Assembly: GCF_006715635.1 (NCBI RefSeq)
Contig: NZ_VFNP01000001.1
Location: 682,001-746,000, forward strand
DNA: 64,000 bases
Source of the DNA: Streptomyces sp. SLBN-118
Lineage (GTDB): Bacteria; Actinomycetota; Actinomycetes; Streptomycetales; Streptomycetaceae
Direction: 5' to 3'
Shown here in pieces: positions 26,516 through 34,315 of this stretch; positions within the stretch are counted from its first letter, which is position 1; each line of letters starts with the position of its first letter. Under the pieces are notes generated by a model, which saw nothing but the letters and a program-made list of their open reading frames with translations, ran no database searches and was not told the DNA's origin. Position numbers and translations under genes: made by a program.

Positions 26516-27532
26516 TCAGCGTCCTCCCGGGGTGTCTGCCACGGTCTGCCACACCCGGCCGAGGCGGGCCAGCGAGGTGGTGAAGCGGTGCTCGATACCG
26601 TGGTGTCCGCCGTCGTGCTCCTGGTACTCGTGCGCGATGCCGAGCTCTTGCAGGGTGGCGTGCAGAGCCCTGACACCCCAGTGCATGTGGTACTCGTCCC
26701 GGCGGCCGGTCTCCAGGTGAAGCAGCCGCAGTGCCCCCAGCCGCTTGGTGTGCGCGGCGGCGGTGCGCACCGGATCGTGCCGCAGCCAGCGCTCCCACAC
26801 CTGGGGGCGGAAGAGCCCGGTGCGCGGATCACAGGGCAGGTTCTGCTCGGCAGGAACCCCAGGCTCGAGGGCGTAGCACATGCCCATGGCCAGCAGACTC
26901 ATCGCGACCATGAACGCCACGTCGTGCGGCCCGCTGTCGCGGCGGGCGAGGAACTGTTCGGTACCGCCGGCTGCCTCGATCGTGTCCAGTACGCCCGGGA
27001 GCATGGGCAGATAGCAGTGTTCGAAGCCCGCGTCGGGTGTGTGGGCGAGGACCGCGCCGAAGAGGCCGGTGTGCATGGCGGCGATCAGCGCGCCGTAGCC
27101 GCCGCTCGACTTGCCCCCGATCGCGCGCCAGGCGGGCTCCGCCCGGGTGGCAAAGCGCCGGTCCACCTCGGCGACGACCTCGGTGAGGTGGGTGAGGTAG
27201 CGGCCGCAGGCCGGGGAGTCGATGTACTGCGAACCGCCGTACGCCGTCGTGCAGTCCGGCACGACCAGGAGCGCCGCGGGGATCTCGCCGCGCGCCATGG
27301 CTGCCCCCAGCCGCCCGGCCACCGAGTCGCCGAACGCCAGCGCGCGGTTGGTCAGGGTGGGGGCGGCGCCGAAGCCGGGCAGCCAGTAGACGACGGGGTG
27401 ACGCGCGTCGTCCCGGTAACCCGGCGGCAGCAGCACCTCGATCCGCCGGGTGTACGGGTCACCCAGCGGGTTGTCCCGCAGGCAGTTGCTGTGGTGGTCG
27501 ACGACGATGCGCCGCCCGGCCCTCTCACTCAT
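26516..27532 (-). CDS. Alpha/beta-hydrolase, esterase D/enterochelin-esterase type
   Basis: This 338-aa protein has the nucleophile elbow IGGKSSGGYGALIA and a C-terminal catalytic His in HDGGHHGIEHRF, in the layout of the putative esterase family (PF00756-like), with HPVVYWLPGFGA near the N-terminus as the oxyanion region. ATG 27532 is chosen; it overlaps the MBL gene's stop by 8 bp. No signal peptide is seen, so it acts in the cytoplasm. It may hydrolyse an ester or thioester, release a product, or act as an acyl transferase. Confidence 0.82.
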   Translation of the reverse strand: MSERAGRRIVVDHHSNCLRDNPLGDPYTRRIEVLLPPGYRDDARHPVVYWLPGFGAAPTLTNRALAFGDSVAGRLGAAMARGEIPAALLVVPDCTTAYGGSQYIDSPACGRYLTHLTEVVAEVDRRFATRAEPAWRAIGGKSSGGYGALIAAMHTGLFGAVLAHTPDAGFEHCYLPMLPGVLDTIEAAGGTEQFLARRDSGPHDVAFMVAMSLLAMGMCYALEPGVPAEQNLPCDPRTGLFRPQVWERWLRHDPVRTAAAHTKRLGALRLLHLETGRRDEYHMHWGVRALHATLQELGIAHEYQEHDGGHHGIEHRFTTSLARLGRVWQTVADTPGGR

Positions 27533-28928
27533 CGCCGGGCCTGCCCAGGACCTGGTCCACATGCCGGGTGTAATTCAGGGGCTGGTGGAAGACGGCGGAG
27601 AGCAGATTGCTGTTGCTCGCCCACAGTCCGTACGAGCTGCCGTAGAGCAACTCGCTGTCCAGCAGGGCCTGCAGGGTGCTCGCGGCGATCTCCGTGTAGC
27701 CGGTGTCCTGCGTGAGATGGTCTCGGGCCGGTCCGGTCCCCAGGTGGACGACGCGGCCGGTCACCGGGTCCAGGAGATGGCTGCGCGTGGCGCCGCCGTC
27801 CTCGTACAGCGAGATGGTGTGGGTCGCGCCGCTGTCGATGGCGCGGTACCAGAAGTCGGTGCCGACGAGGCGTTCCATCAGGTCGGCGAGCAGCTCTTGG
27901 GCGCGCCGCGTCTGGCGGCCGTGGCGGTCGCGTTCGGGTGTGAACGGCGGGACGGCGGCGGCCTCGTCCAGGCTCACCTCGGCGTAGACGGCCTCGAAGT
28001 CGTACCCCTTCGGCGCATGGGAGCCGTTGTGCAGTACGGCGCTGCCGTCCGCGACCTCGATGATCTGCCCGGGCCCCCAGAGCAGCCCGTCCTTGCCCAA
28101 CTCACTCAGGCGGCCGAGAGCTTGGTAGGGCGTGAGGGGGAAGATGGTGCGATTGCACCAGGAGTAGTCCTGATCGCCGTCGCCGCTGACCTTCCAGCCG
28201 AAGGACGACGGGACAGTCAGGCCCGCGTTCAGGGTGGTGACATAGCGGTCGAAGTTCGCGACTGCGCGGGCGCGCACGGACTCGGCGTCGGCGAGCGGGC
28301 GGCGCTCGGTGAGCACACCGGGCGGCGACATGCTGTGCGCCGGGACGAAGGCGACGTCGATCCGGGCGGCGTCGGGGCGGGCGAAGTGCCGCACGGTCGA
28401 CTCGTGCAGGATGGCGTCGCCGCAGAGCATCACGGACGCCTCGCCGCTCTGTACCAGGATGCTCATCTCGGGGAAGGTGACGTCGGAGACGAAGGTGTGC
28501 AGGACCGTGTCGCCCAGGTGCAGGGTGCTGCCGGGGGTGACGGGGGTCAGTCGCTCGAAGCCGACGCGGCGCAGGGTCCATGCGACGGCCTGGTGGCCGA
28601 GTCCCGATCCGGTGAACCGGGGCGGGACGGGGCCGACGGGGAAGATGCAGTCCGTTTCCGGCGCGCGGTGCGGGCTGTCGTCGAAGTCGGCCTCACTGTC
28701 CTCAAGGATCCGGGCCAGGGAGGGGAAGTGGTGGTGGTCGAAGTGGTGGTGGCTGAAGACGATGTGATCCACGCCGCCGTCCAGGACGTCGAGCAGCCCG
28801 TCGGGCAGGGCGGGATGGTGCTCCCAGAAGCGGTCCAGGCGCTGGGTGAGCCAGGGGTCGACCAGGATGCGCCGCTCACCGGTGTCGATGAGGACGGCGG
28901 CATGCCCCAGGGATGTCAGCCGCATCAT
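27525..28928 (-). CDS. Metallo-beta-lactamase-fold protein, UlaG-like N-domain
   Basis: This 467-aa protein starts MMRLTSLGHAAVLIDTGERRILVDPWL, the opening of UlaG-type MBL hydrolases. It carries the metal ligands IVFSHHHFDHHHFPSL, a second set around MLCGDAILHEST and a later His in FVPAHSMSPPG. The C-terminal 200 residues are not recognised. Such folds catalyse hydrolysis or, in diiron forms such as CmlA, oxygenation of carrier-bound amino acids, though CmlA has a different domain order. Its start overlaps the FGE-like stop by ATGA. Whether it is a hydrolase or an oxygenase cannot be told. Confidence 0.8.
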   Translation of the reverse strand: MMRLTSLGHAAVLIDTGERRILVDPWLTQRLDRFWEHHPALPDGLLDVLDGGVDHIVFSHHHFDHHHFPSLARILEDSEADFDDSPHRAPETDCIFPVGPVPPRFTGSGLGHQAVAWTLRRVGFERLTPVTPGSTLHLGDTVLHTFVSDVTFPEMSILVQSGEASVMLCGDAILHESTVRHFARPDAARIDVAFVPAHSMSPPGVLTERRPLADAESVRARAVANFDRYVTTLNAGLTVPSSFGWKVSGDGDQDYSWCNRTIFPLTPYQALGRLSELGKDGLLWGPGQIIEVADGSAVLHNGSHAPKGYDFEAVYAEVSLDEAAAVPPFTPERDRHGRQTRRAQELLADLMERLVGTDFWYRAIDSGATHTISLYEDGGATRSHLLDPVTGRVVHLGTGPARDHLTQDTGYTEIAASTLQALLDSELLYGSSYGLWASNSNLLSAVFHQPLNYTRHVDQVLGRPGDE

Positions 28929-30295
28929 TGCGCCTCGTACACGCAGCGGAATCCGACCTCGTTGTGCAGGTCGGTGATCAGGTCCTTGCCCCGGTAGAAG
29001 GTGGTCAGGCACACCGGCGGCGAGGTCCAGGTACCACCGCGCAGCACATGAAAGGCTTCTTTGCGGTTCATGAACTCCATCGGGTGGCGCCCCTTGAAGA
29101 AGGGGTCCATGTCCTCGCCGGTGTAGTAGTTGGTGCGGGTCACCTCCCAAACATTGCCGGACATCTGGAGCACGCCGTAGGGGCTGGCTCCCGCGGGGAG
29201 GCTGTCGGAGGCGAACACCGGGTGGGGCGGGGTGTCGTCGTGGGTCGTGGTGACCAGCAGCGCTTCCAGCTCGTCCAGGTCGGCGACCGGACGGCCGTAG
29301 GAGCGCTCGACGTAGTTCACCCGGTCCGGTTCGAAGGTGTCTCCCCACGGGTAGGCGCGGCCGTCCGTGCCGCGGGCCGCCTTCTCCCACTGCAGCTCAC
29401 TGGGCAGGGTGCCGCCGGCCCAGTTGGCGAAGGCCCAGGCGTCGTACCAGTCGATGCCGACGACGGGCATCCCGGGCTCGTTGAAGCGGGCGTCGTGCCA
29501 GTGGGCCGGCTGGTGGTGGCGGCGCTCCTCGGGCTGGTCCGGGTGGTCGTACTCCCCCGTGTCCGAGGCCTTGTGCAGGAACTCGGCGTAACGCGCGTTG
29601 GTGACGGTGGTCCGGTCGATGTGGAACGCGGGCAGGGTCTCGGCGCGCAGCGGGTTGTCGCCCTGCTTCATACGGAAGGGCCCGCCCGCGGACGAGGCGG
29701 TGCCTGCCAGGAAGGGACCGGCGGGCACCAGCACGACGTCGTCATTCAGCCGCGGGCGGCGGGCGTGCGCGGCGACACGGGCGCGCATGTCCGTGAAGTA
29801 CTCGTCCTCCAGACGGCGCAGCTCCTGTGGGTCCCGGGTGCCGAAGATGGCGAGCAGGGCACGCTTGGTGAACGCGGCTCCGCAGCCGACCGGTTTGCGG
29901 GCGTAGTCGTCGCGGGCGAAGTTGCTCGGCCATCCAGAGATACGGATCATGTCCGGCACGGCCTGGCGGATGCGGTGCTCGGTCACCACCTTGAGGGCGG
30001 TGAACGCCACCCAGTCCACGGGGTCATGGGTGGCGGCGGCGACCGCGGCGGCCGAGGTCGGGTCGTCGCGGTGGTGAGCGGCAAGGAGGCGCACGGCAGC
30101 GGCGCGCACGGGCCACTGCGGGTGCTTGACCGCGAGGCCGATGAGCAGGGGGATGCCGGCCCGGTCGCGGCCACGACGGTCGGCGAGATCCACGACGGCC
30201 TCGACCGACGCCCAGTAGCGCGCGTCGTCCGACTGGTCCACCTCGAGAAACTCCGGCGACAGCTCCATGGTCGCCGACGGAAGGTTGCCAACCAC
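28925..30295 (-). CDS. FGE/SUMF1-family enzyme with helical N-domain
   Basis: This 456-aa protein has an N-terminal helical, HEAT-like segment (about 1-150) and a C-terminal FGE-sulfatase (SUMF1/EgtB/PvdO) domain: VLVPAGPFLAGT, AWAFANWAGGTLPSELQWEKAARGTDGRAYPWGD, LQMSGNVWEVTRT and HVLRGGTW..GFRCV. Family members oxidise cysteine to formylglycine, form sulfoxides (EgtB) or oxidise peptide residues (PvdO). Near the site where bacterial FGEs place two copper-binding cysteines only one Cys is seen, so a different chemistry is likely. The N-domain is not the DinB domain of EgtB. GTG 30295 has GAGGGAGAG upstream. It is the first enzyme gene after the 18-codon gene, which makes the peptide its natural candidate substrate. 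Confidence 0.87.
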   Translation of the reverse strand: MVGNLPSATMELSPEFLEVDQSDDARYWASVEAVVDLADRRGRDRAGIPLLIGLAVKHPQWPVRAAAVRLLAAHHRDDPTSAAAVAAATHDPVDWVAFTALKVVTEHRIRQAVPDMIRISGWPSNFARDDYARKPVGCGAAFTKRALLAIFGTRDPQELRRLEDEYFTDMRARVAAHARRPRLNDDVVLVPAGPFLAGTASSAGGPFRMKQGDNPLRAETLPAFHIDRTTVTNARYAEFLHKASDTGEYDHPDQPEERRHHQPAHWHDARFNEPGMPVVGIDWYDAWAFANWAGGTLPSELQWEKAARGTDGRAYPWGDTFEPDRVNYVERSYGRPVADLDELEALLVTTTHDDTPPHPVFASDSLPAGASPYGVLQMSGNVWEVTRTNYYTGEDMDPFFKGRHPMEFMNRKEAFHVLRGGTWTSPPVCLTTFYRGKDLITDLHNEVGFRCVYEAQ

Positions 30296-30319
30296 CAGAT
30301 CTCTCCCTCAAGACGTTGT

Positions 30320-30353
30320 GAAGCCGCCCGCACTGTCGTACATGCGGGCGGCT
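30320..30353. terminator. Hairpin between 18-codon gene and FGE-like gene
   Basis: An 11-bp stem AAGCCGCCCGC / GCGGGCGGCTT with a 12-nt loop lies between the micropeptide stop (30394) and the FGE-like start (30295). A T-run follows the stem only in the rightward direction (GGCTTTTTA), so for leftward transcripts it looks like a partial terminator or RNA-stabilising hairpin. That arrangement is common after RiPP precursor genes, where it raises precursor levels over downstream enzymes. Confidence 0.65.
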
Positions 30354-30393
30354 TTTTAGGTATTTCGGGGTGCGTGGAACGGGTGGAGCGGAA

Positions 30394-30450
30394 TTACCAC
30401 TTCTCGATGCCCTGGCCGTTGTCACGCGACCCGATGAAGTCCTTCTCCAT
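30394..30450 (-). CDS. 18-aa micropeptide, candidate precursor or scaffold peptide
   Basis: The complete product is MEKDFIGSRDNGQGIEKW. The ATG at 30450 is preceded, at about 8 nt, by AAGGAGGA, one of the best ribosome sites in the window. The TAA stop is at 30394-30396. It has no cysteine, one each of Trp and Phe, an Asp-Asn-Gly-Gln-Gly centre and a C-terminal Trp. It is followed by a hairpin and by six tightly overlapping enzyme genes that end at 22485. It could be a RiPP precursor, a peptide to which amino acids are added, or a translated leader for attenuation (only one Trp argues against a Trp attenuator). I recognise no known precursor family. Confidence 0.6.
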   Translation of the reverse strand: MEKDFIGSRDNGQGIEKW

Positions 30451-30861
30451 GAGAACCATCCTCCTTCCACAAAGGGTAAGTCCAGCGACCTCAATCAGTC
30501 GCCGAGCGGAATCAGAGTGAATCCCGAGCCGCCGGATCGTCAATAGCGAATTCCCCAGGAGGTTGTGAGGGATGGCCGGTTCAGGTGCTTCGCCGTGCTA
30601 TCAAGCCTGGCGTGAGCGACATCTTCCCCGCTGGGAACGGGAGTCGGCTAAATGGCAGCACCCTCGCGCCTGGCCGGAAATATACGCCGAGGGCAATGAC
30701 AAGTTTCGGATAGCAATGATAAATCTCGCCGGGGAGTTACAAATCTTTGCCCGTCCGGCGCATCCGGGGCTCTTCCGGGGCTAGCGTCCGAGCGGCGGGC
30801 AGTTCAGCCGCAGCCGCATCATTGCTCTCCTTCACGAGAGCCGCGTCGTGAGAGGTACGGG
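30451..30861. promoter_or_regulatory. Divergent control region of the two amino-acid/peptide operons
   Basis: This 411-bp segment separates the leftward 18-codon operon from the rightward ATP-grasp operon and is clearly lower in GC than its surroundings, especially 30640-30760. Both operon promoters must lie here. A TTGACG hexamer reading leftward is present at 30543-30538, but I cannot find a good matching -10. A 70-codon frame crosses the right half and is listed separately. Confidence 0.5.
30572..30784 (+). CDS. Doubtful 70-aa reading frame with TTA codon
   Basis: The ATG at 30572 has AGGAGG 9 nt upstream, and the frame begins MAGSGASPCYQAWRER and ends IFARPAHPGLFRG. Against it, third positions are not GC-biased, and rare codons ATA, AAT, CAA and TTA occur, unlike every neighbour. 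Either this is promoter DNA with a chance frame, or it is a small acquired gene read before the ATP-grasp gene, 77 bp away, and dependent on the bldA leucine tRNA. I recognise no family. Confidence 0.25.
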   Translation: MAGSGASPCYQAWRERHLPRWERESAKWQHPRAWPEIYAEGNDKFRIAMINLAGELQIFARPAHPGLFRG

Positions 30862-32103
30862 GTGAACTCAGTGGCCGGTACAGAGGAACTTCCGCTGGTC
30901 CTCCTTCTGCACAGTGGCGTGCAGAAATTCCGCGAATACCTCCTGTCGATGGCCGCGGGCCATTCCCGTATCTGGCTGTTCCTGGACACCGAGCCCACGT
31001 GGGAGCTGCCGTATCTGTGCGGCCACACCGTGGTCGACCTCCATGATTTCGCCGCTCTGCGGGCCGCGGGCCGATCCGTGGCTGCCCGCCACACGGTGGC
31101 CGGGGTGCTGTCCTGGAACGAGCTGCTGGTGGAGCAGAGTGCCCGGCTGCAACGGGAGTTGGGCCTGCCGGGTTCCCCGCCCGAGGCCGTGGCGCTGTGC
31201 CGCGACAAGCACGGCACCCGGCGGGCCCTCGATGCCGCGGGCGTGCCCCAGGCCCGCTCCGTCCCGGTGGCGTCAGCGGCCGAGGCTCAGCAGGCCGCGG
31301 CCCGCATCGGCTTCCCGGTCGTCGTCAAGCCCCGCGGTCTGGGAGCCAGTGTCGGAGTGAGCCGGGCCGCATCGCCCGCAGAGGTCACGGCGGCGTACAT
31401 CACAGCGGGAACGGTGGCGATGGCCGGCGCGCCGGACTTCGGTGGGAGCGTCCTGGTCGAGGAGTACCTGCTCGGCGAGGAGATCAGCATCGACGCGGCA
31501 CTGCTGGACGGCGAGCTGACCCCGCTCTACCTCGCCCGCAAAGTCTGCGGATATGAGCCGTACTTCGAGGAGATCGCGCACAGCGTCGACGCCGCTGATC
31601 CGCTGCTGGACGATCCCGAGGTGCTGGACGTTCTGCGCAGCGCGCACACGGCGGTGGGCTACCACACGGGGATCACCCACACCGAACTCAGACTCACCGA
31701 GGCCGGACCGAAGGTGATCGAGATCAACGCCCGCCTCGGTGGCGATCTCATTCCCCTGGTGGCCTCGTTCGCCTGCCGGGTGGACCCGGGCCAGTGGGCC
31801 GTCGCGATCGCCTGCGGCGGCACGCTCCCGCCACCCGAGCGCCGCAGCGGTTGCGCCGCGGTCCGCTTCCTCTACCCCGAACAGGACTGTGTGGCCGCCG
31901 GCGTGGAGGTGGACGCGGCGGCGCTGCCCGCGTCCGCGGTACGGGCGCAGGCGCTGGCCGAGCCGGGGCAGGAACTGCTGTTGCCGCCCGCCGGGCACAT
32001 CATGAGCCGCTACGCCTATGTGCTTGTCACCGGGCATAGCGCCGACATGTGCCGGATCGAGGCCGACAAGGCGGCTCACGCCGTGCGCCTGAGCACCGCG
32101 TGA
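30862..32103 (+). CDS. ATP-grasp carboxylate-amine ligase 1
   Basis: This 413-aa ATP-grasp protein starts at GTG 30862 after AGAGG. It has the lysine/P-loop regions FPVVVKPRGLGASVGVSR and VLVEEYLLGEEISIDAALL, and the metal-binding EINARLGGDLIPL near residue 290. It resembles L-amino-acid/dipeptide ligases (BL00235/PhsA type) that join an acyl phosphate of one amino acid to an amine. It heads a six-gene rightward operon ending with a second, different ATP-grasp ligase at 36388. Likely substrates are amino acids or the 18-aa peptide encoded divergently (inference). Confidence 0.88.
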   Translation: MNSVAGTEELPLVLLLHSGVQKFREYLLSMAAGHSRIWLFLDTEPTWELPYLCGHTVVDLHDFAALRAAGRSVAARHTVAGVLSWNELLVEQSARLQRELGLPGSPPEAVALCRDKHGTRRALDAAGVPQARSVPVASAAEAQQAAARIGFPVVVKPRGLGASVGVSRAASPAEVTAAYITAGTVAMAGAPDFGGSVLVEEYLLGEEISIDAALLDGELTPLYLARKVCGYEPYFEEIAHSVDAADPLLDDPEVLDVLRSAHTAVGYHTGITHTELRLTEAGPKVIEINARLGGDLIPLVASFACRVDPGQWAVAIACGGTLPPPERRSGCAAVRFLYPEQDCVAAGVEVDAAALPASAVRAQALAEPGQELLLPPAGHIMSRYAYVLVTGHSADMCRIEADKAAHAVRLSTA

Positions 32104-32129
32104 GCCCGAGGGAAAGGCAGTTGCCCGCC

Positions 32130-32555
32130 ATGACGACCCACAGCACGAGGACGAACCGGAAGGCGACCGATCCGGTGACAGCGGCATTTCTGCGCGAGAA
32201 CGCCGATCCGGACGGCCCGCTGAACACCGCCCTCAAGGTGGCCGGATGGGAGACACCCCCGCCGCGGTGGCGGCGCGCACTGGAGTCGGTCGATGTCTCG
32301 GGCGCTGTCGTCCAGGAGCGCGCCCGCACCCGCCCCGAACCCGTCCTCGATCCCGCCACGGGCCGCACCGAGGACTGGCGCACCGTGTGGAGCCTGTTCC
32401 TCACTCCGGACGGGCACGCCGGCACCTACGCCCGCGCGCTGCCCGCCCATGCGGGCGCCGTGGTGGGGATGGGCGCCGATCAACGCGCCTGCACCGCGCA
32501 TGTGTTCACCTACCCGGCTCCCCCAGCGCCCGAGTGCCCCACGGCGGGGGTGTGA
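32130..32555 (+). CDS. Unrecognised 141-aa protein
   Basis: The frame starts at ATG 32130, 27 bp after the ATP-grasp stop, and is followed after one base by the MFS gene. The product is hydrophilic with no membrane or signal segment; it contains AFLRENADPDGPLNTALKVAGWETPPPRWRR near the N-terminus and TPDGHAGTYARALPAHAG later. The spacing shows that it is a genuine operon member. I recognise no domain; a small accessory or carrier-like role is possible, but no phosphopantetheine motif is present. Confidence 0.7.
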   Translation: MTTHSTRTNRKATDPVTAAFLRENADPDGPLNTALKVAGWETPPPRWRRALESVDVSGAVVQERARTRPEPVLDPATGRTEDWRTVWSLFLTPDGHAGTYARALPAHAGAVVGMGADQRACTAHVFTYPAPPAPECPTAGV

Positions 32556-32556
32556 C

Positions 32557-33852
32557 ATGGGACTGCTGCGGCAACCGGCGTTCCGCCGCCTGTGGGCGGG
32601 CCAGGCGGTCACCCAGTTCGGCACGCAGATCAGCATCCTCGCCCTGCCGCTGACCGCCCTGACGACCCTCAACGCCAGCGCGTTCGAGGTGAGCGCCGTT
32701 CAGGCCGTGCAGGTCGCGCCGTACCTTCTGATCGGGCTGCCCGCAGGCGCCTGGGTGGACCGGATGCCGCGCAAGCCGGTCCTCATCACGGCGGACCTCG
32801 TGCGGGCCCTGGTGCTGCTGACGGTGCCGGTCAGCCACATGCTCGGCGTGCTCACTCTGGCGCAGCTGTACGCGGTCGGGCTGACGATCGGCGCGGCCAC
32901 CGTGTTCTTCGACATCGCCTACCAGTCCTATCTGCCCGACATCCTGCCCGCCGACGACCTCGCCGAAGGCAACTCCAAGCTGGAACTGGCCCGTTCGGGC
33001 GCGCTGGTCGGCGGGCACGCCGCGGGCGGCTGGCTGATCGGGCTGCTGCGCGGGCCCGTGGCGCTGTGCGTGGACATCCTCTCGTTCCTCTTCTCCGCCG
33101 TGATGGTGTGGCGCATTCCCGGCCGGCCCCGCCCGCCGGAGCCTGCCGCACGCACGGGCCGGCTTCCGTGCCAGGACATCATCCAGGGCCTGAAGTTCGT
33201 CAGACACCACCGGCTCCTGGCCCCCATCACGATCACGTCGTGCCTGACCAATCTGTCGTACGCCATGGTCTCGGCCCTGCTCGTCACGTACGCGACGCGT
33301 CAGCTGGGCTTCTCCCCCGCCCGCATCGGCCTGGTCATGGCGCTGTCCAGTGCCGGAATGGTGGGCGGAGCGCTCGCCTCCAGGCGGGCGGCCCGACGCA
33401 TCGGCACCGGGCCCACCATCGTCGCCGCCTCGCTGCTGTGCGGGGCAGGGCCCCTGCTGCTTCCGCTGGCCGGGTACGCCGCGCCGCACGCCCTGCTGGT
33501 CGACGCCCTGCTGGTCGGCGGCCTGCTGATCCAGGCGGTCGGTGCGGTGGTGCTCAACGTCAACCAGGTGAGCGTGCGTCAGGCAGTGACCCCCCGGCTG
33601 CTGATGGGACGGATGAACGCCACCGTGCGCTTCGTGTCCTGGGGTGCGCTGCCGGTGGGCGCGCTGCTCGGGGGCGCGCTGGCCCAAGTGGTGGGACTGC
33701 ACAGCGCGATGTGGCTGTCGGCCCTGGTGGGAGCCCCTGTCTTCCTCGGTCTTGCCCTCTCCGACGTGCGCCGTGTCGGCGCGGACGGCGGCCCGCGTTG
33801 CGAGGAGCCCGGTACATTCGCCGCGGTCGGCAGGTCCCGTACACGACGATGA
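32557..33852 (+). CDS. MFS transporter, probable product exporter
   Basis: This 431-aa protein has about 12 hydrophobic segments and the MFS motif A-like loop GLPAGAWVDRMPRKPVLI between helices 2 and 3; ASRRAARRIGTGP marks the corresponding loop in the second half. It opens LLRQPAFRRLWAGQAVTQFG, typical of the EntS/MFS_3 exporters found in antibiotic and siderophore clusters. It sits in the plasma membrane and probably exports the product or gives self-resistance. It is the only obvious transporter in the 51-kb cluster part. Confidence 0.9.
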   Translation: MGLLRQPAFRRLWAGQAVTQFGTQISILALPLTALTTLNASAFEVSAVQAVQVAPYLLIGLPAGAWVDRMPRKPVLITADLVRALVLLTVPVSHMLGVLTLAQLYAVGLTIGAATVFFDIAYQSYLPDILPADDLAEGNSKLELARSGALVGGHAAGGWLIGLLRGPVALCVDILSFLFSAVMVWRIPGRPRPPEPAARTGRLPCQDIIQGLKFVRHHRLLAPITITSCLTNLSYAMVSALLVTYATRQLGFSPARIGLVMALSSAGMVGGALASRRAARRIGTGPTIVAASLLCGAGPLLLPLAGYAAPHALLVDALLVGGLLIQAVGAVVLNVNQVSVRQAVTPRLLMGRMNATVRFVSWGALPVGALLGGALAQVVGLHSAMWLSALVGAPVFLGLALSDVRRVGADGGPRCEEPGTFAAVGRSRTRR

Positions 33853-33862
33853 GGAGAACACC

Positions 33863-34315
33863 ATGACTCTCGCACCACCGCGCAGCCGCGAAGAGCGCCG
33901 CCGCGATGTTCTCGTGCACTTCGAGAAGGACGTCGACACCTGGGTGTCCACTGCGGACCTGGACGGCGGGCCCTACCTGGTGCCGCTGTCCTTCCTGTGG
34001 GACGGCACCTTCTTCTACATCTCCACGGTGCGCTCCTCGCCCACCAGCCGGAACCTCCTCGCAGGCGGCCGGGTTCGGCTCGCGTTCGGCGCGACGCGTG
34101 ATGTCGTCCTGGTCGAGGGCGCCGCAGCACCCGTTCAACCGGAGGACGAGGGCCCCGAGTTCGGGGACACCTTCGCGCAGAAGACCGGTTTCGATCCGCG
34201 TGAGCTGAAGACGCCGTACCAGTACTTCCGTATCAAGCCCCGGCACGTACAGGCGTGGCGGGAGGTCAATGAACTGTCCGGGCGCGACCTCATGCAGGAG
34301 GGCAACTGGCTATGA
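33863..34315 (+). CDS. PPOX-fold protein (pyridoxamine 5'-phosphate oxidase-like)
   Basis: This 150-aa split-barrel protein has DVDTWVSTADLDGGPYLVPLSFLWDG and STVRSSPTSRNLLAGGRVRLAFG, the flavin/F420-binding pattern. ATG 33863 follows GAGGAGA. The stop overlaps the PhyH start by ATGA, so both are made together. It could be a flavin reductase or an F420H2-dependent reductase acting on the same intermediate. It is distinct from the PPOX-fold protein at 8609-9025. Confidence 0.8.
   Translation: MTLAPPRSREERRRDVLVHFEKDVDTWVSTADLDGGPYLVPLSFLWDGTFFYISTVRSSPTSRNLLAGGRVRLAFGATRDVVLVEGAAAPVQPEDEGPEFGDTFAQKTGFDPRELKTPYQYFRIKPRHVQAWREVNELSGRDLMQEGNWL

Noticed and set aside
30862..32103. Housekeeping role for ATP-grasp 1 (purine or D-Ala-D-Ala ligase)
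   Set aside because: The sequence and operon context (exporter, PhyH, second ligase) do not fit primary metabolism.
32506..33951. Leftward 481-codon frame opposite the exporter
   Set aside because: Antisense to the clearly hydrophobic, motif-bearing MFS gene; its Gln/Arg/Gly/His-rich translation is typical of shadow frames.
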